From Hyphomicrobiaceae bacterium (GTDB lineage Bacteria; Pseudomonadota; Alphaproteobacteria; Rhizobiales; Methyloligellaceae), in contig JACKJS010000001.1 in NCBI GenBank assembly GCA_020637815.1, positions 310,001 through 374,000 of the forward strand: DNA of 64,000 nt, in the 5' to 3' direction. The number at the start of each line of letters is the position of its first letter. Position 1 is the stretch's first letter. Of the stretch, positions 25,607-34,230 are shown in pieces. A model generated the notes under the pieces. It did no database searches, was not told where the DNA came from, and was given only the letters and a program-made list of their open reading frames with translations. The position numbers were made by a program, and so were the translations under genes.

Positions 25607-27013
25607 GGCTGCGGTTTGAAGCCGCGAGGCGCCGGCGACGCGCGCCAGCTTGTCGCGCTTTTCCGGCGCGACGCGAATGCGCAGTGACGTGACGCCATCG
25701 CCGAGATCGGAGCGCGAGATCACCTCGCAATTCTCGTAGATCCAGTTCGAAAGCGCGCCTTCCTGCGGCTGCACGACGATGTCGAGCGTCTGGCGGCGGC
25801 GGTTCAGCCGCGTCTCGATCTCGGCGAGCAGCCCATCGAGCCCCATGCCGCTCATGGCCGAAACAAGGATCGCACCGTGGCGCGCCGCTTCGTTCGTGGC
25901 GTGTTCAAGGGCGGCTCTGTCCAACAAGTCCGCCTTGTTCCAGACCTCGAGCACCCTGTCGGGTTCCTCCTCGGCATTAATGCCAAGCTCCGCGAGCACG
26001 GCGTTGACGTCCGCCCGTTGGCTTGCGGTTGCCTGGTCGGAAATGTCGCGGATATGGAGAACGAGATCGGCCTCCTGTACTTCCTCGAGCGTGGCGCGGA
26101 ACGCGGCCACGAGTGTGGTTGGCAGGTCGGAGATGAAACCCACCGTGTCCGACAGCACCGACTTCGAACCGTTCGGTAAGATCAGCGCGCGGATCGTCGG
26201 ATCGAGCGTGGCGAACAGGATGTCTTGCGCCAGGACCTCGGCGCCGGTCAGCGTGTTGAACAGCGTGGACTTGCCGGCATTGGTGTAGCCGACGAGCGCC
26301 ACGGCCGGGTACGGGACGCGCTGGCGCGACTTTCTGTGGAGCGCACGGGTTTGGCGGACGTGATCCAGCACTTTCTGGATCTTGATAATGCGCTCGGACA
26401 ACAGGCGCCGGTCGGTTTCGATCTGTGTCTCGCCAGGGCCGCCAAGAAAGCCGAAACCGCCGCGTTGACGCTCAAGGTGGGTCCAGGATCGAACCAGGCG
26501 GCTCTTTTGGTAGATGAGGTGCGCGAGTTCGACTTGCAGCCGCCCTTCCCGCGTCCGGGCGCGTTCGCCGAAGATCTCGAGGATCAGTCCGGTCCGGTCC
26601 AGAACCTTGGCATCCCAGGCCGTCTCGAGATTGCGTTGCTGAACGGGCGTTAGCGGATGATCGACGACGACCAGTTCCGCTTCTTCGATACGGACGATGC
26701 CCGCAAGCTCTTCGACCTTGCCGGAGCCGAACAGTGTCGCCGGTTTCGGTTGCGACACCGAAACGACGCCGCTCGCCCGCACGTCGAGATCGATGGCTGT
26801 CGCCAGCCCGACCGCTTCTTCGAGCCGAGCCTGAGGCGTTCGGTCCGAAATACCGGCCGTCCTTTCCCGCGCGCCGTCTCGCGGTTGGGCGCCAGGCTTC
26901 GTCTCGAGGATCGGCACGAACACGACGGCACGCACGCGACGATCGTCACCTCCGCCGCTGCGGTCTTGCCGCCCCTTTTTGCTCGCCAGCTGTTTAGGGT
27001 CCGTCGGGCGCAA
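25601..27013 (-). CDS. hflX: GTPase HflX
   Basis: Ribosome-associated GTPase that splits stalled ribosomes after heat or other stress. The 470-residue protein has the HflX N-terminal domain, the family motif GGPGETQIETDRR (about 191-203) and the G1 P-loop GYTNAGKST (about 242-250). The start is read as a TTG (27013) directly after the hfq TAA, implying coupling; the first 25 residues are basic and not conserved, so an internal GTG near residue 27 is possible. hfq-hflX order is conserved. Confidence 0.94.
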   Translation of the reverse strand: MRPTDPKQLASKKGRQDRSGGGDDRRVRAVVFVPILETKPGAQPRDGARERTAGISDRTPQARLEEAVGLATAIDLDVRASGVVSVSQPKPATLFGSGKVEELAGIVRIEEAELVVVDHPLTPVQQRNLETAWDAKVLDRTGLILEIFGERARTREGRLQVELAHLIYQKSRLVRSWTHLERQRGGFGFLGGPGETQIETDRRLLSERIIKIQKVLDHVRQTRALHRKSRQRVPYPAVALVGYTNAGKSTLFNTLTGAEVLAQDILFATLDPTIRALILPNGSKSVLSDTVGFISDLPTTLVAAFRATLEEVQEADLVLHIRDISDQATASQRADVNAVLAELGINAEEEPDRVLEVWNKADLLDRAALEHATNEAARHGAILVSAMSGMGLDGLLAEIETRLNRRRQTLDIVVQPQEGALSNWIYENCEVISRSDLGDGVTSLRIRVAPEKRDKLARVAGASRLQTAAE

Positions 27014-27268
27014 TTAATCCGCGGCACCTTCCGCATCAGTGATGTCGGCAAGCTGAATAGGCTGCCCTGGCATGATGGTGGAAATTGCGTGCTTGTAGAC
27101 GAGTTGCGAGTGACCGTCCCGCCGTAGCAGGACGCAGAAATTATCGAACCAGGTCACAACGCCCTGTAATTTGACTCCGTTGACCAGAAAGATCGTGAGC
27201 GGCGTCTTACTCTTGCGAACGTGATTGAGAAACGTGTCTTGCAGGCTTTGCGTGCGCTCTGTCGGCAT
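27014..27268 (-). CDS. hfq: RNA chaperone Hfq
   Basis: Sm-like hexameric protein that pairs small RNAs with mRNAs. The 84-residue sequence has the Sm1 core (FLVNGVKLQGVVTWFDNF) and the Sm2 motif YKHAIST at 58-64. The short C-terminal tail is typical of alphaproteobacteria. It is followed without gap by hflX and preceded by ntrX. Confidence 0.98.
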   Translation of the reverse strand: MPTERTQSLQDTFLNHVRKSKTPLTIFLVNGVKLQGVVTWFDNFCVLLRRDGHSQLVYKHAISTIMPGQPIQLADITDAEGAAD

Positions 27269-27298
27269 GGGCTTCCCCGTCCCTTTGGTTCACGCTTG

Positions 27299-27362
27299 GT
27301 CTCAAAATATGGCTCCGGATTGAGACGAACCGGCTATACGAGATGTTTAGACGCAACCTCAA
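27299..27362 (-). promoter_or_regulatory. Possible hfq promoter and leader hairpin
   Basis: Minus-strand TTGAGG (27357-27362) and TATAGC (27333-27338) are 18 bases apart, a modest promoter candidate. Downstream in the leader GTCTCAA (27299-27305) and TTGAGAC (27320-27326) form a 7-bp hairpin about 30 bases before the hfq start. Confidence 0.3.
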
Positions 27363-27439
27363 TGTGCGCCCGTAAGCTATTCGACTAAGGGCGAATTCAG
27401 CTTGTATGCCCTCCCCCTAGAGCGAGTCACTGAGTTATG

Positions 27440-28837
27440 TTAACGCATTGCGGCGTTTCTTTCATTCGAATTGACACCAAGAGCGCGAAGTTTCCGATGT
27501 AGCGCGGAGCGCTCCATGCCGACGAATTCGGCCGTCCTGGAGATGTTTCCGCCGAAGCGGTTGACCTGCGCCAGGAGATATTCCCGCTCGAAGATTTCAC
27601 GGGCATCCCGCAGCGGTAGCGACATCAAATGTTCGCCACCCGCACCATTCGGCGTCAGAGGCACCGGAGAGGCGATCTCGTCGGGGAGCATGTCGGCCGT
27701 CACGATGGAGTCCGCGTCGCCGCCGACAAGGATCATCAGCCGCTCCACGTTGTTGCGGAGCTGGCGCACATTGCCCGGCCATTCATGGGACTGAAGGACC
27801 GCCATGGCGTCCTCTCCGATACGGCGCGGCGGCAGTCCCGAGGCGACCGAAATAGTTTGGACGAAGTAGCGGACGAGATCGGGGATGTCCTCACGCCGTT
27901 CCGAGAGTCCCGGGACGCGAATTGGCACCACGTTCAAGCGATGATAGAGGTCCTCGCGCAGGCGTCCGGCCGAAATCTCTTTCTGTAGGTCGTGGCTGGT
28001 CGACGAGACCACGCGGACGTCCACATGAACCTTGGGTCCGCCGCCGAGACGCTGGAAGCGCTGCTCGACCAGGACGCGTAGGATCTTCGCCTGGGTCTCG
28101 AGCGGCATATCGGCGACTTCGTCGATATACAGCGTGCCGCCATGGGCCTCTTCGAGCGCGCCGACCTTGCGCGGTCCGGAGCCCGTCCCCTCCTCCGTTC
28201 CGAAGAGTTCGAGCTCCATCCGGTCCGGCACCATCGCAGCGGCATTGAGCACCACGAAAGGACCGTCCGCGCGCTGAGACTTCGCGTGCATCACCCGGGC
28301 GGCGAGTTCCTTGCCGCAGCCCGAAGGTCCGGTGATCAGCACGCGGCTGTTCGTGGGAGCGACCTTTTCGATAGCCTGGCGCAGCTGGCCGATCGAGGCC
28401 GATTTGCCGACCATTTCGAAGGAATAGGTGCTGCGTTCCCGCAGTTCCCGGTTCTCGCGTTTCAGGCGCGAGGCTTCGAGCGCTCGGGCGGTGATGAGAA
28501 CGAGGCGGTCGGCCTTGAATGGCTTTTCGATATAGTCGTAGGCGCCCGCCTGAATGGCCGACACCGCCGTCTCGATGTTGCCGTGACCGCTGATGATGAT
28601 CACGGGCAGGTCGGGATGGGCCTTCTTGATCTCATCCAGCAATTCCAGACCGTCGAGCCGCGAGCCCTGAAGCCAAATGTCGAGAATGACCAGCGAGGGC
28701 CTGCGCTCTTCGATCACCTTGAGCGTTTCGTCGCTGTCCTTGGCAAGCCGGGTCGCGTGCCCCTCGTCCTCAAGGATGCCGGAAATGAGTTCCCTGATAT
28801 CGGCCTCGTCGTCGACGATCAGGATGTCAGACGCCAT
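27440..28837 (-). CDS. ntrX: Two-component response regulator NtrX
   Basis: Response regulator paired with the membrane kinase NtrY, linked in alphaproteobacteria to nitrogen metabolism, redox and envelope control. The ATG at 28837 gives 465 residues: receiver domain with phospho-acceptor D53, AAA+ domain with Walker A GPSGCGKE (170-177), and a C-terminal Fis-type helix-turn-helix. The GAFTGA loop that contacts sigma-54 is absent: the corresponding stretch reads ELFGTEEGTGSGPRKVGAL. This suggests it does not activate sigma-54 in the classic way. Its start overlaps the ntrY end by 11 bases. Confidence 0.95.
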   Translation of the reverse strand: MASDILIVDDEADIRELISGILEDEGHATRLAKDSDETLKVIEERRPSLVILDIWLQGSRLDGLELLDEIKKAHPDLPVIIISGHGNIETAVSAIQAGAYDYIEKPFKADRLVLITARALEASRLKRENRELRERSTYSFEMVGKSASIGQLRQAIEKVAPTNSRVLITGPSGCGKELAARVMHAKSQRADGPFVVLNAAAMVPDRMELELFGTEEGTGSGPRKVGALEEAHGGTLYIDEVADMPLETQAKILRVLVEQRFQRLGGGPKVHVDVRVVSSTSHDLQKEISAGRLREDLYHRLNVVPIRVPGLSERREDIPDLVRYFVQTISVASGLPPRRIGEDAMAVLQSHEWPGNVRQLRNNVERLMILVGGDADSIVTADMLPDEIASPVPLTPNGAGGEHLMSLPLRDAREIFEREYLLAQVNRFGGNISRTAEFVGMERSALHRKLRALGVNSNERNAAMR

Positions 28838-31205
28838 GAGATACTTCCTCTTCTTCTTCCGGTGACGGGTCTGCAATCTCCGGCTTGGATTCGGACTTCG
28901 ACGCAACCTCCTCGGGGACAGGTTCCTTGTCCGGGTCCTCGCGCGCGATGATCGGCAGATCGATCCGTACCGATGCCCCTTCCACTTTGCCGTTGCGCCT
29001 GGGCGCATCGGCCAGCCGCAATTTGCCGCCGTGCTGCTCGGTGATGCGCTGCACGATGGCCAATCCAAGCCCGGTGCCCTTAACCCGCGTTGTCATATAG
29101 GGCTCGATCAGGCGTTCGCGGTCCTCCCTTGGCAGGCCGCAGCCATTGTCGATGATGTTCATATAGACGCGGTCGCCTTTGGTCGTGACCTTCGCGGTGA
29201 TCTCCCCGGTTCCGGCGCGCTCGGGATCGTTCTCGACTGCCGTGTCGATGCCTTCGCTCGCGTTCTTGACCAAGTTCGTTACCGCCTGCGTGAGGAGACG
29301 CTGATCCGACATGGTCATGACCGGCTTGTCCGGGAGGTCGAGCGTGAACTTGATGTCGGGCCGGCTTACCTGGAATAGGAACACTGCCTCGCGCACGATC
29401 TCGCGCACGTCGTGCAGTTCCATGACTGGCTTCGGCATGCGCGCGAACGCGGAGAACTCGTCGACCATGCGGCCGATATCCGATACCTGGCGGACGATCG
29501 TGTCGGTGCATTGCTCGAAGATTTCGCGGTCTTCGGTGATGACCTTGCCGTATTTCCGGCGGATGCGTTCCGCCGAGAGCTGGATCGGCGTGAGAGGGTT
29601 CTTGATCTCGTGCGCGATGCGGCGGGCGACGTCCGCCCACGCCGTAGAGCGTTGGGCGATGACCAGTTCGGTGATGTCGTCGAAGGTGACGACATAGCCC
29701 TGGCCCTCGCCTTCGCTTGTCACGCGAACCGCGAAATTGCGCTCTGAGCCGCCGCGCCGCAGCGCGACTTGATCGGTCGCCGCGTGTCTCGCTTGCTTGC
29801 GGGCGCGCTTGAGATGCGGGCCGAATTCCGGCACCGCGTCGGCTAGCTGCTTCCCGACGAGCTTGTCTTCCTTGACGCCGAGCAGTTCCTCGGCCGAGCG
29901 GTTGACGAGGTTGACCGTTCCGCCGGAGTCGACGCCGACAACGCCGGCCGTCACGCCCGACAGCACCGCCGACATGAAGCGGTTGCGCTCGTCGAGCGTT
30001 GCGTTGGCGCCGACCAGTTCGTCCCGCTGGGACTTGAGCTCGGAAGCCATCGTATTGAATGTCGAACCGAGTACGGCGAGGTCTCCGTCCGCCGGGTTGA
30101 CGCGAACCTTCACCCGGAGATTGCCGTGGCTGATCTCTTCGGCGGCGCCCATCAATTGGCCGATTGGCGCGACCAAGCGGTTCGCGAACCACATGCCGAT
30201 CCAGATCGCGGACAACAGAAGCGTGAGAGCGATCGCCACGTACATCAGGCCGAACGCCACTTGGACGCCGGCGCGCCGCTGTTCGAGCAACTGGTACTCG
30301 GCAACATTGGCGCGCGTGGCCCGCAACTGTTGCAGCACCCGCGCGTTCACGGGGCGGACGACATAGAGATACGTGTCGTTGAAATTGTCGAGGCTCTTGA
30401 TGGCGCCGACCATGCTGGTCTGGCCTGGGGCGATGACGATGACCTGCCCCTTCTTGGCCAAATCCATGGCTTCTTTCGGCGGAGCCCGATAAGGCAATTT
30501 CGGCATGGACGCGGCCGTGGCCAGCACCTTGCCTTGGGAATCGATCAGATAAGCCGCCGGAATGGCCCTGATCGCCGCTTGAGCGTTGAGGAAGTTTCCG
30601 AAGCCTTGGGGCTGGGCCCGGACCAACTCGACCGCCTCGTCGATGTCCTTTGCCATGCCGACCGTGTCGGCACGGATGACCTGACCGTGTTCCTGGAGAT
30701 AGGCCGTGGCCACGTCGATCGAGTTTTGAATGATGGACTTGGTGCGGCTGGAGAACCAGTGGTCCAGACCGCGGTTGAGCGAGACGCTGGCGAAAATGGC
30801 AAGCACGATCGCGGGCGCGACGGCGATGACGCTGAACAGGCTGACGATGCGCACGTGAAGCTGCGCACCGGCTTCATGGCGCCGTTTCGCGAGCCAAAGC
30901 CCAGTGACCTGCCAGGCGATCAACCCGATCATGGCGAGTACGAGCACAAGGTTGATGAGCAGCGTGCTCACCACCACGCGCTGTGTCGGTACGATCGGCG
31001 TGAGGCCCGTTAGAACGAGGTAGGTGGCCAGTCCCGCGCAAAGGGACAGCACCATAATGATTAGGCCGAGTGTGAATTGCAGACGGCGCCGACGGGTCGG
31101 AACGATGTTTTGACCGTCCGGCTCACGCTCGAGCTTCGCATTAGGCCAAGAAGGTAACTTCGGGCCGGGCTTGGCGATTTCGTTATGTCCGTCGGAGCCG
31201 CGCAA
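28827..31205 (-). CDS. ntrY: Membrane sensor histidine kinase NtrY, TTG start
   Basis: Sensor kinase for NtrX. The 792-residue protein has three to four N-terminal membrane segments (about 44-66, 80-102, 118-142) and another near 318-342, a HAMP domain (about 340-395), a PAS domain (about 405-510), the phospho-acceptor H532 in AHEIKNPLTP, and an ATPase domain with NGCGLP and GTGLGLAI. The start is read as TTG at 31205 with GGAGGGAG about 11 bases upstream; it is not certain. It follows ntrC after about 200 bases. Confidence 0.93.
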   Translation of the reverse strand: MRGSDGHNEIAKPGPKLPSWPNAKLEREPDGQNIVPTRRRRLQFTLGLIIMVLSLCAGLATYLVLTGLTPIVPTQRVVVSTLLINLVLVLAMIGLIAWQVTGLWLAKRRHEAGAQLHVRIVSLFSVIAVAPAIVLAIFASVSLNRGLDHWFSSRTKSIIQNSIDVATAYLQEHGQVIRADTVGMAKDIDEAVELVRAQPQGFGNFLNAQAAIRAIPAAYLIDSQGKVLATAASMPKLPYRAPPKEAMDLAKKGQVIVIAPGQTSMVGAIKSLDNFNDTYLYVVRPVNARVLQQLRATRANVAEYQLLEQRRAGVQVAFGLMYVAIALTLLLSAIWIGMWFANRLVAPIGQLMGAAEEISHGNLRVKVRVNPADGDLAVLGSTFNTMASELKSQRDELVGANATLDERNRFMSAVLSGVTAGVVGVDSGGTVNLVNRSAEELLGVKEDKLVGKQLADAVPEFGPHLKRARKQARHAATDQVALRRGGSERNFAVRVTSEGEGQGYVVTFDDITELVIAQRSTAWADVARRIAHEIKNPLTPIQLSAERIRRKYGKVITEDREIFEQCTDTIVRQVSDIGRMVDEFSAFARMPKPVMELHDVREIVREAVFLFQVSRPDIKFTLDLPDKPVMTMSDQRLLTQAVTNLVKNASEGIDTAVENDPERAGTGEITAKVTTKGDRVYMNIIDNGCGLPREDRERLIEPYMTTRVKGTGLGLAIVQRITEQHGGKLRLADAPRRNGKVEGASVRIDLPIIAREDPDKEPVPEEVASKSESKPEIADPSPEEEEEVSHGV

Positions 31206-31271
31206 ACCGGACTGCTCTCCCTCCCACGCTCAGGGTCCGGTTTGGGCCGGATCTATTCAGCGTGTTGTCTT

Positions 31272-31317
31272 CGCCACAGGTATGATGCAATAAGATCACA
31301 ATGTGGCGCTTTGGCGA
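31272..31317 (-). promoter_or_regulatory. Inverted repeat between ntrC and ntrY
   Basis: CGCCACA (31272-31278) and TGTGGCG (31302-31308) are perfect inverted arms, and a third related copy TTGGCGA follows at 31311-31317. The element lies in the 206-base gap between ntrC and ntrY, and could be a terminator-like hairpin or a binding site. I found no sigma-54 promoter (GG/GC) there. Confidence 0.3.
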
Positions 31318-31411
31318 CAGACGATTCCGGCGCCCCACGTGCAAGTGTGCTCCCCTTCCGGAAAGCGCGCATGAGCGGAGATATGGGAGGCGTCCTTGCG
31401 CTTGACCAGGG

Positions 31412-32857
31412 TTACGCGGCAGGCGTGCGGATAACCTTGATGCCGAGATCGCGAATCTTCTTCCGCAGTGTGTTCCGGTTCACCCCGAGCAGATCGGCGG
31501 CACGGATCTGATTGCCGCGTGTCGCGGTCAGAGCCGCCGTGATAAGCGGAGATTCAATCTTGCGCAGAATCCGCGTGTACAATCCCGCGGGCGGAAGCTC
31601 TTGCCCGAAACTCATGAAGTAGTCGCTGAGATAGCGCTCCACCGCTTCGGAAAGATCGGCAGTCGCTTCGGGCGCGTCGGTGAACGCGGCGGGCCGCGAT
31701 GCCGGCGCGAATTCGCTCTCCACCATGTCGACGGTGACGATGTCTTGGGTGTAGATCGCCGATAGGCGGCGGACTAGGTTTTCGAGTTCGCGGACATTGC
31801 CGGGCCAGTTGTGCCGCTTCAGCCGCTCGATCGCGCCGGGTTCGAAACCCTTGGGCGGCAGGCCCTCCTTCTCCGCGATCGCGAGGAAGTGGCGAACGAG
31901 GTCGGGAATGTCCTCCAAGCGTTCGCGTAACGGCGGAAGGCGCAACGGCACGACGTTGAGCCGGTAGTATAAATCCTCGCGGAACAAGCCCTGATCGATC
32001 TGCTGCTGCAGGTCGCGGTTCGTCGCCGCGATGATGCGGACATTGGTGCGGATCGGCGTGCGTCCGCCGACCGTCGTGTATTCGCCTTCCTGCAATACGC
32101 GTAGGAGGCGCGTCTGCGCCTCCATCGGCATATCGCCGATTTCGTCGAGGAACAGCGTACCGCCCTCGGCTTGTTCGAAGCGGCCTATATGGCGTGTTTG
32201 CGCGCCGGTGAAAGCCCCCTTCTCGTGGCCGAACAGTTCCGACTCGATCAACTCTCGAGGGATGGCTGCCATGTTGATCGCGACGAACGGGCCGTTCCGC
32301 CGCTTGCCGTATTCGTGCAACGCGCGGGAGACGAGTTCCTTGCCCGTCCCGGACTCGCCGGTGATCATCACGGTGAGGTCGGTCTGCGTGAGCCGCGCGA
32401 GAATGCGATAGATGTCCTGCATGGCCGGGCAACGCCCGATCAGAGGCAGGCCGTCGGTGTGTTCGGCCGAAAGCTGAGGCGTCTTCTTGCGCGGTTCGGC
32501 CAACGCCCGGCCGACGACGGCGATCAGCTCGTTGAGATCGAATGGCTTGGGCAGATATTCGTAGGCCCCCCGCTCCGCCGCGGTGACGGCGGTCATGAAC
32601 GTGTTCTGAGCGCTCATCACCACGATCGGCAGGTCGGGCCGCAGCTTCTTGATGCGTGGGATCAGATCGAAGGCGCTCTCATCCGGCATCACCACGTCGG
32701 TGATGATGAGATCGCCGTCGCCTTGACTGACCCAGCGCCAGAGCGTCGCCGCGTTGCCTGTCGCGCGTGGCGCGTAGCCGGCGCGGGCCAGGGCCTGGTT
32801 CAGGACCGTTCGGATTGCCGCATCGTCGTCGGCGATCAGGATATTGCCTTTTCCCAT
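31412..32857 (-). CDS. ntrC: Nitrogen regulation response regulator NtrC (GlnG)
   Basis: Sigma-54-dependent activator of nitrogen-scavenging genes. From the ATG at 32857 the 481-residue product has a receiver domain with D54, an AAA+ domain with Walker A GESGTGKE (167-174) and an intact GAFTGA (214-219), and a C-terminal Fis-type DNA-binding domain (ADLLGVNRNTLRKKI). It lies 17 bases after ntrB in the usual order. Confidence 0.97.
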   Translation of the reverse strand: MGKGNILIADDDAAIRTVLNQALARAGYAPRATGNAATLWRWVSQGDGDLIITDVVMPDESAFDLIPRIKKLRPDLPIVVMSAQNTFMTAVTAAERGAYEYLPKPFDLNELIAVVGRALAEPRKKTPQLSAEHTDGLPLIGRCPAMQDIYRILARLTQTDLTVMITGESGTGKELVSRALHEYGKRRNGPFVAINMAAIPRELIESELFGHEKGAFTGAQTRHIGRFEQAEGGTLFLDEIGDMPMEAQTRLLRVLQEGEYTTVGGRTPIRTNVRIIAATNRDLQQQIDQGLFREDLYYRLNVVPLRLPPLRERLEDIPDLVRHFLAIAEKEGLPPKGFEPGAIERLKRHNWPGNVRELENLVRRLSAIYTQDIVTVDMVESEFAPASRPAAFTDAPEATADLSEAVERYLSDYFMSFGQELPPAGLYTRILRKIESPLITAALTATRGNQIRAADLLGVNRNTLRKKIRDLGIKVIRTPAA

Positions 32858-32874
32858 GCTCTTAGGTCTGTCTC

Positions 32875-34023
32875 TTAAGTCACTGTTTCGTCGGGTTCTG
32901 CCGTCGTATCGCCGCTGGCCATCGGCATCAGTGCGCGGAAGACCGTGCATCGAGGCCGGGAGTCGCACTCGATGATGCCGCCATGGTCTCCGATGATCTT
33001 CGCGACCAAGGCAAGGCCGAGGCCGGTTCCAGACGGCTTTGTGGATACGAACGGATCGAATAGGTGCTGGATGAGGTCGGCGGGGACGCCCGAGCCGTTG
33101 TCCTCGATGGCGATTTCCAGGGGCAGCCCCACGCGCGCCTGGCTGCCGGGAACCGACAGCCGGACGCCCGGCCGGAAGGCGGTCGACAACGTGATCTGCC
33201 CGTCGGTTCGGGATTCTCCAATCGCCTCTGCGGCGTTCTTGACGAGATTGAGGAACACCTGAACCAGCTTGTCGCGGCTTCCCGGTACGGGCGGAAGCGA
33301 TGGGTCGTAATGCTCGACGATCTTGATGTGGCGGGCGAAGCCGGACGAGGCGACGTGCTTTACGTGATCGAGTACGTCGTGAATGTTCACCGGCTCGCGC
33401 TGGATCGGCCGTTCGTCGCCGAAGATCTCCATACGATCGACGAGTTTGCAGATACGGTCGGACTCCGAGCAAATGAGTTGGGTCAGTGTCCGGTCCGACT
33501 CGCTACACTCCCCTTCGAGAAGCTGTGCAGCGCCCCGAATGCCGGATAGAGGATTCTTGATCTCATGTGCCAGAACCGCGGCAAGCCCGGAGACGGACCG
33601 CGCGGCGCCGCGATGGGTGAGCTGGCGCTCGATCATTTGGGCCATGCTGCGCTGCTGCACCATCACCATCACCCCACCGTTGGGGGCCGGGACGGGACCG
33701 CCATACAAATCGACAAGCTTGGTGGATTCGAAGCGGAAGGAGCTCAGCTCCACGCCATATTCGTTGACGGTGGTTCCGTTGCGCTGAACCTGTTCGACAA
33801 GCGCGATGAGCGGACACCCGAACGCGACGACATCCGGTAGACTGTGACGGCAAAGAAGGCCTGCGCTCATTTGGAAAAAGTCTTCGGCAGCCGTGTTGGC
33901 GTAGTCGATGGAGAGCCCCTTGCCGATCACGAGCAGCGGGTGTGGCAGTGCATCCACCAGCGCGTCGCACAGGATCCGCTTGTCGCCACGGGGCACCTCC
34001 GAGGTTTTGGTCGCGAGCGTCAA
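32875..34023 (-). CDS. ntrB: Nitrogen regulation histidine kinase NtrB (GlnL), TTG start
   Basis: Soluble kinase/phosphatase for NtrC, controlled by PII proteins. The 382-residue protein has a PAS domain (about 20-130), the phospho-acceptor H153 in AHEIKNPLSG, and an ATPase domain with EDNGSGVP and GTGLGLAL. The start is TTG at 34023 with GAGG nine bases upstream. In many alphaproteobacteria dusB precedes ntrB; here the upstream gene is the divergent ispDF. Confidence 0.95.
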   Translation of the reverse strand: MTLATKTSEVPRGDKRILCDALVDALPHPLLVIGKGLSIDYANTAAEDFFQMSAGLLCRHSLPDVVAFGCPLIALVEQVQRNGTTVNEYGVELSSFRFESTKLVDLYGGPVPAPNGGVMVMVQQRSMAQMIERQLTHRGAARSVSGLAAVLAHEIKNPLSGIRGAAQLLEGECSESDRTLTQLICSESDRICKLVDRMEIFGDERPIQREPVNIHDVLDHVKHVASSGFARHIKIVEHYDPSLPPVPGSRDKLVQVFLNLVKNAAEAIGESRTDGQITLSTAFRPGVRLSVPGSQARVGLPLEIAIEDNGSGVPADLIQHLFDPFVSTKPSGTGLGLALVAKIIGDHGGIIECDSRPRCTVFRALMPMASGDTTAEPDETVT

Positions 34024-34230
34024 TGCCTATATCCTCGCGGCCTCATTCGCGCGGCCGCATAGCGCATGCATAAAAATTGAGCATGTAGGAGTCGTGAACT
34101 ATTATTGGGCAACATACGAGGGTTTTGTGTCGGGGGCAATAATCCATATGCCGCAGTGCAACAATTATGTGGGTCAGAGACTTAGGCCCGCGAACGGGAC
34201 CGCTTGTGGCGCTTCCGGAAGGTCTTTGCG
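34024..34230. promoter_or_regulatory. Divergent regulatory region ntrB / ispDF
   Basis: This 207-base gap is clearly richer in A and T than its flanks. ATTATTG (34101-34107) and CAATAAT (34137-34143) are perfect inverted repeats 29 bases apart, and a related CAATTAT occurs near 34162. These may be operator half-sites or promoter elements for either gene. I could not assign a firm promoter. Confidence 0.35.

Noticed and set aside
31206..31411. Sigma-54 promoter before ntrY
   Set aside because: No GG-N10-GC pattern with the usual flanking bases was found in the gap.
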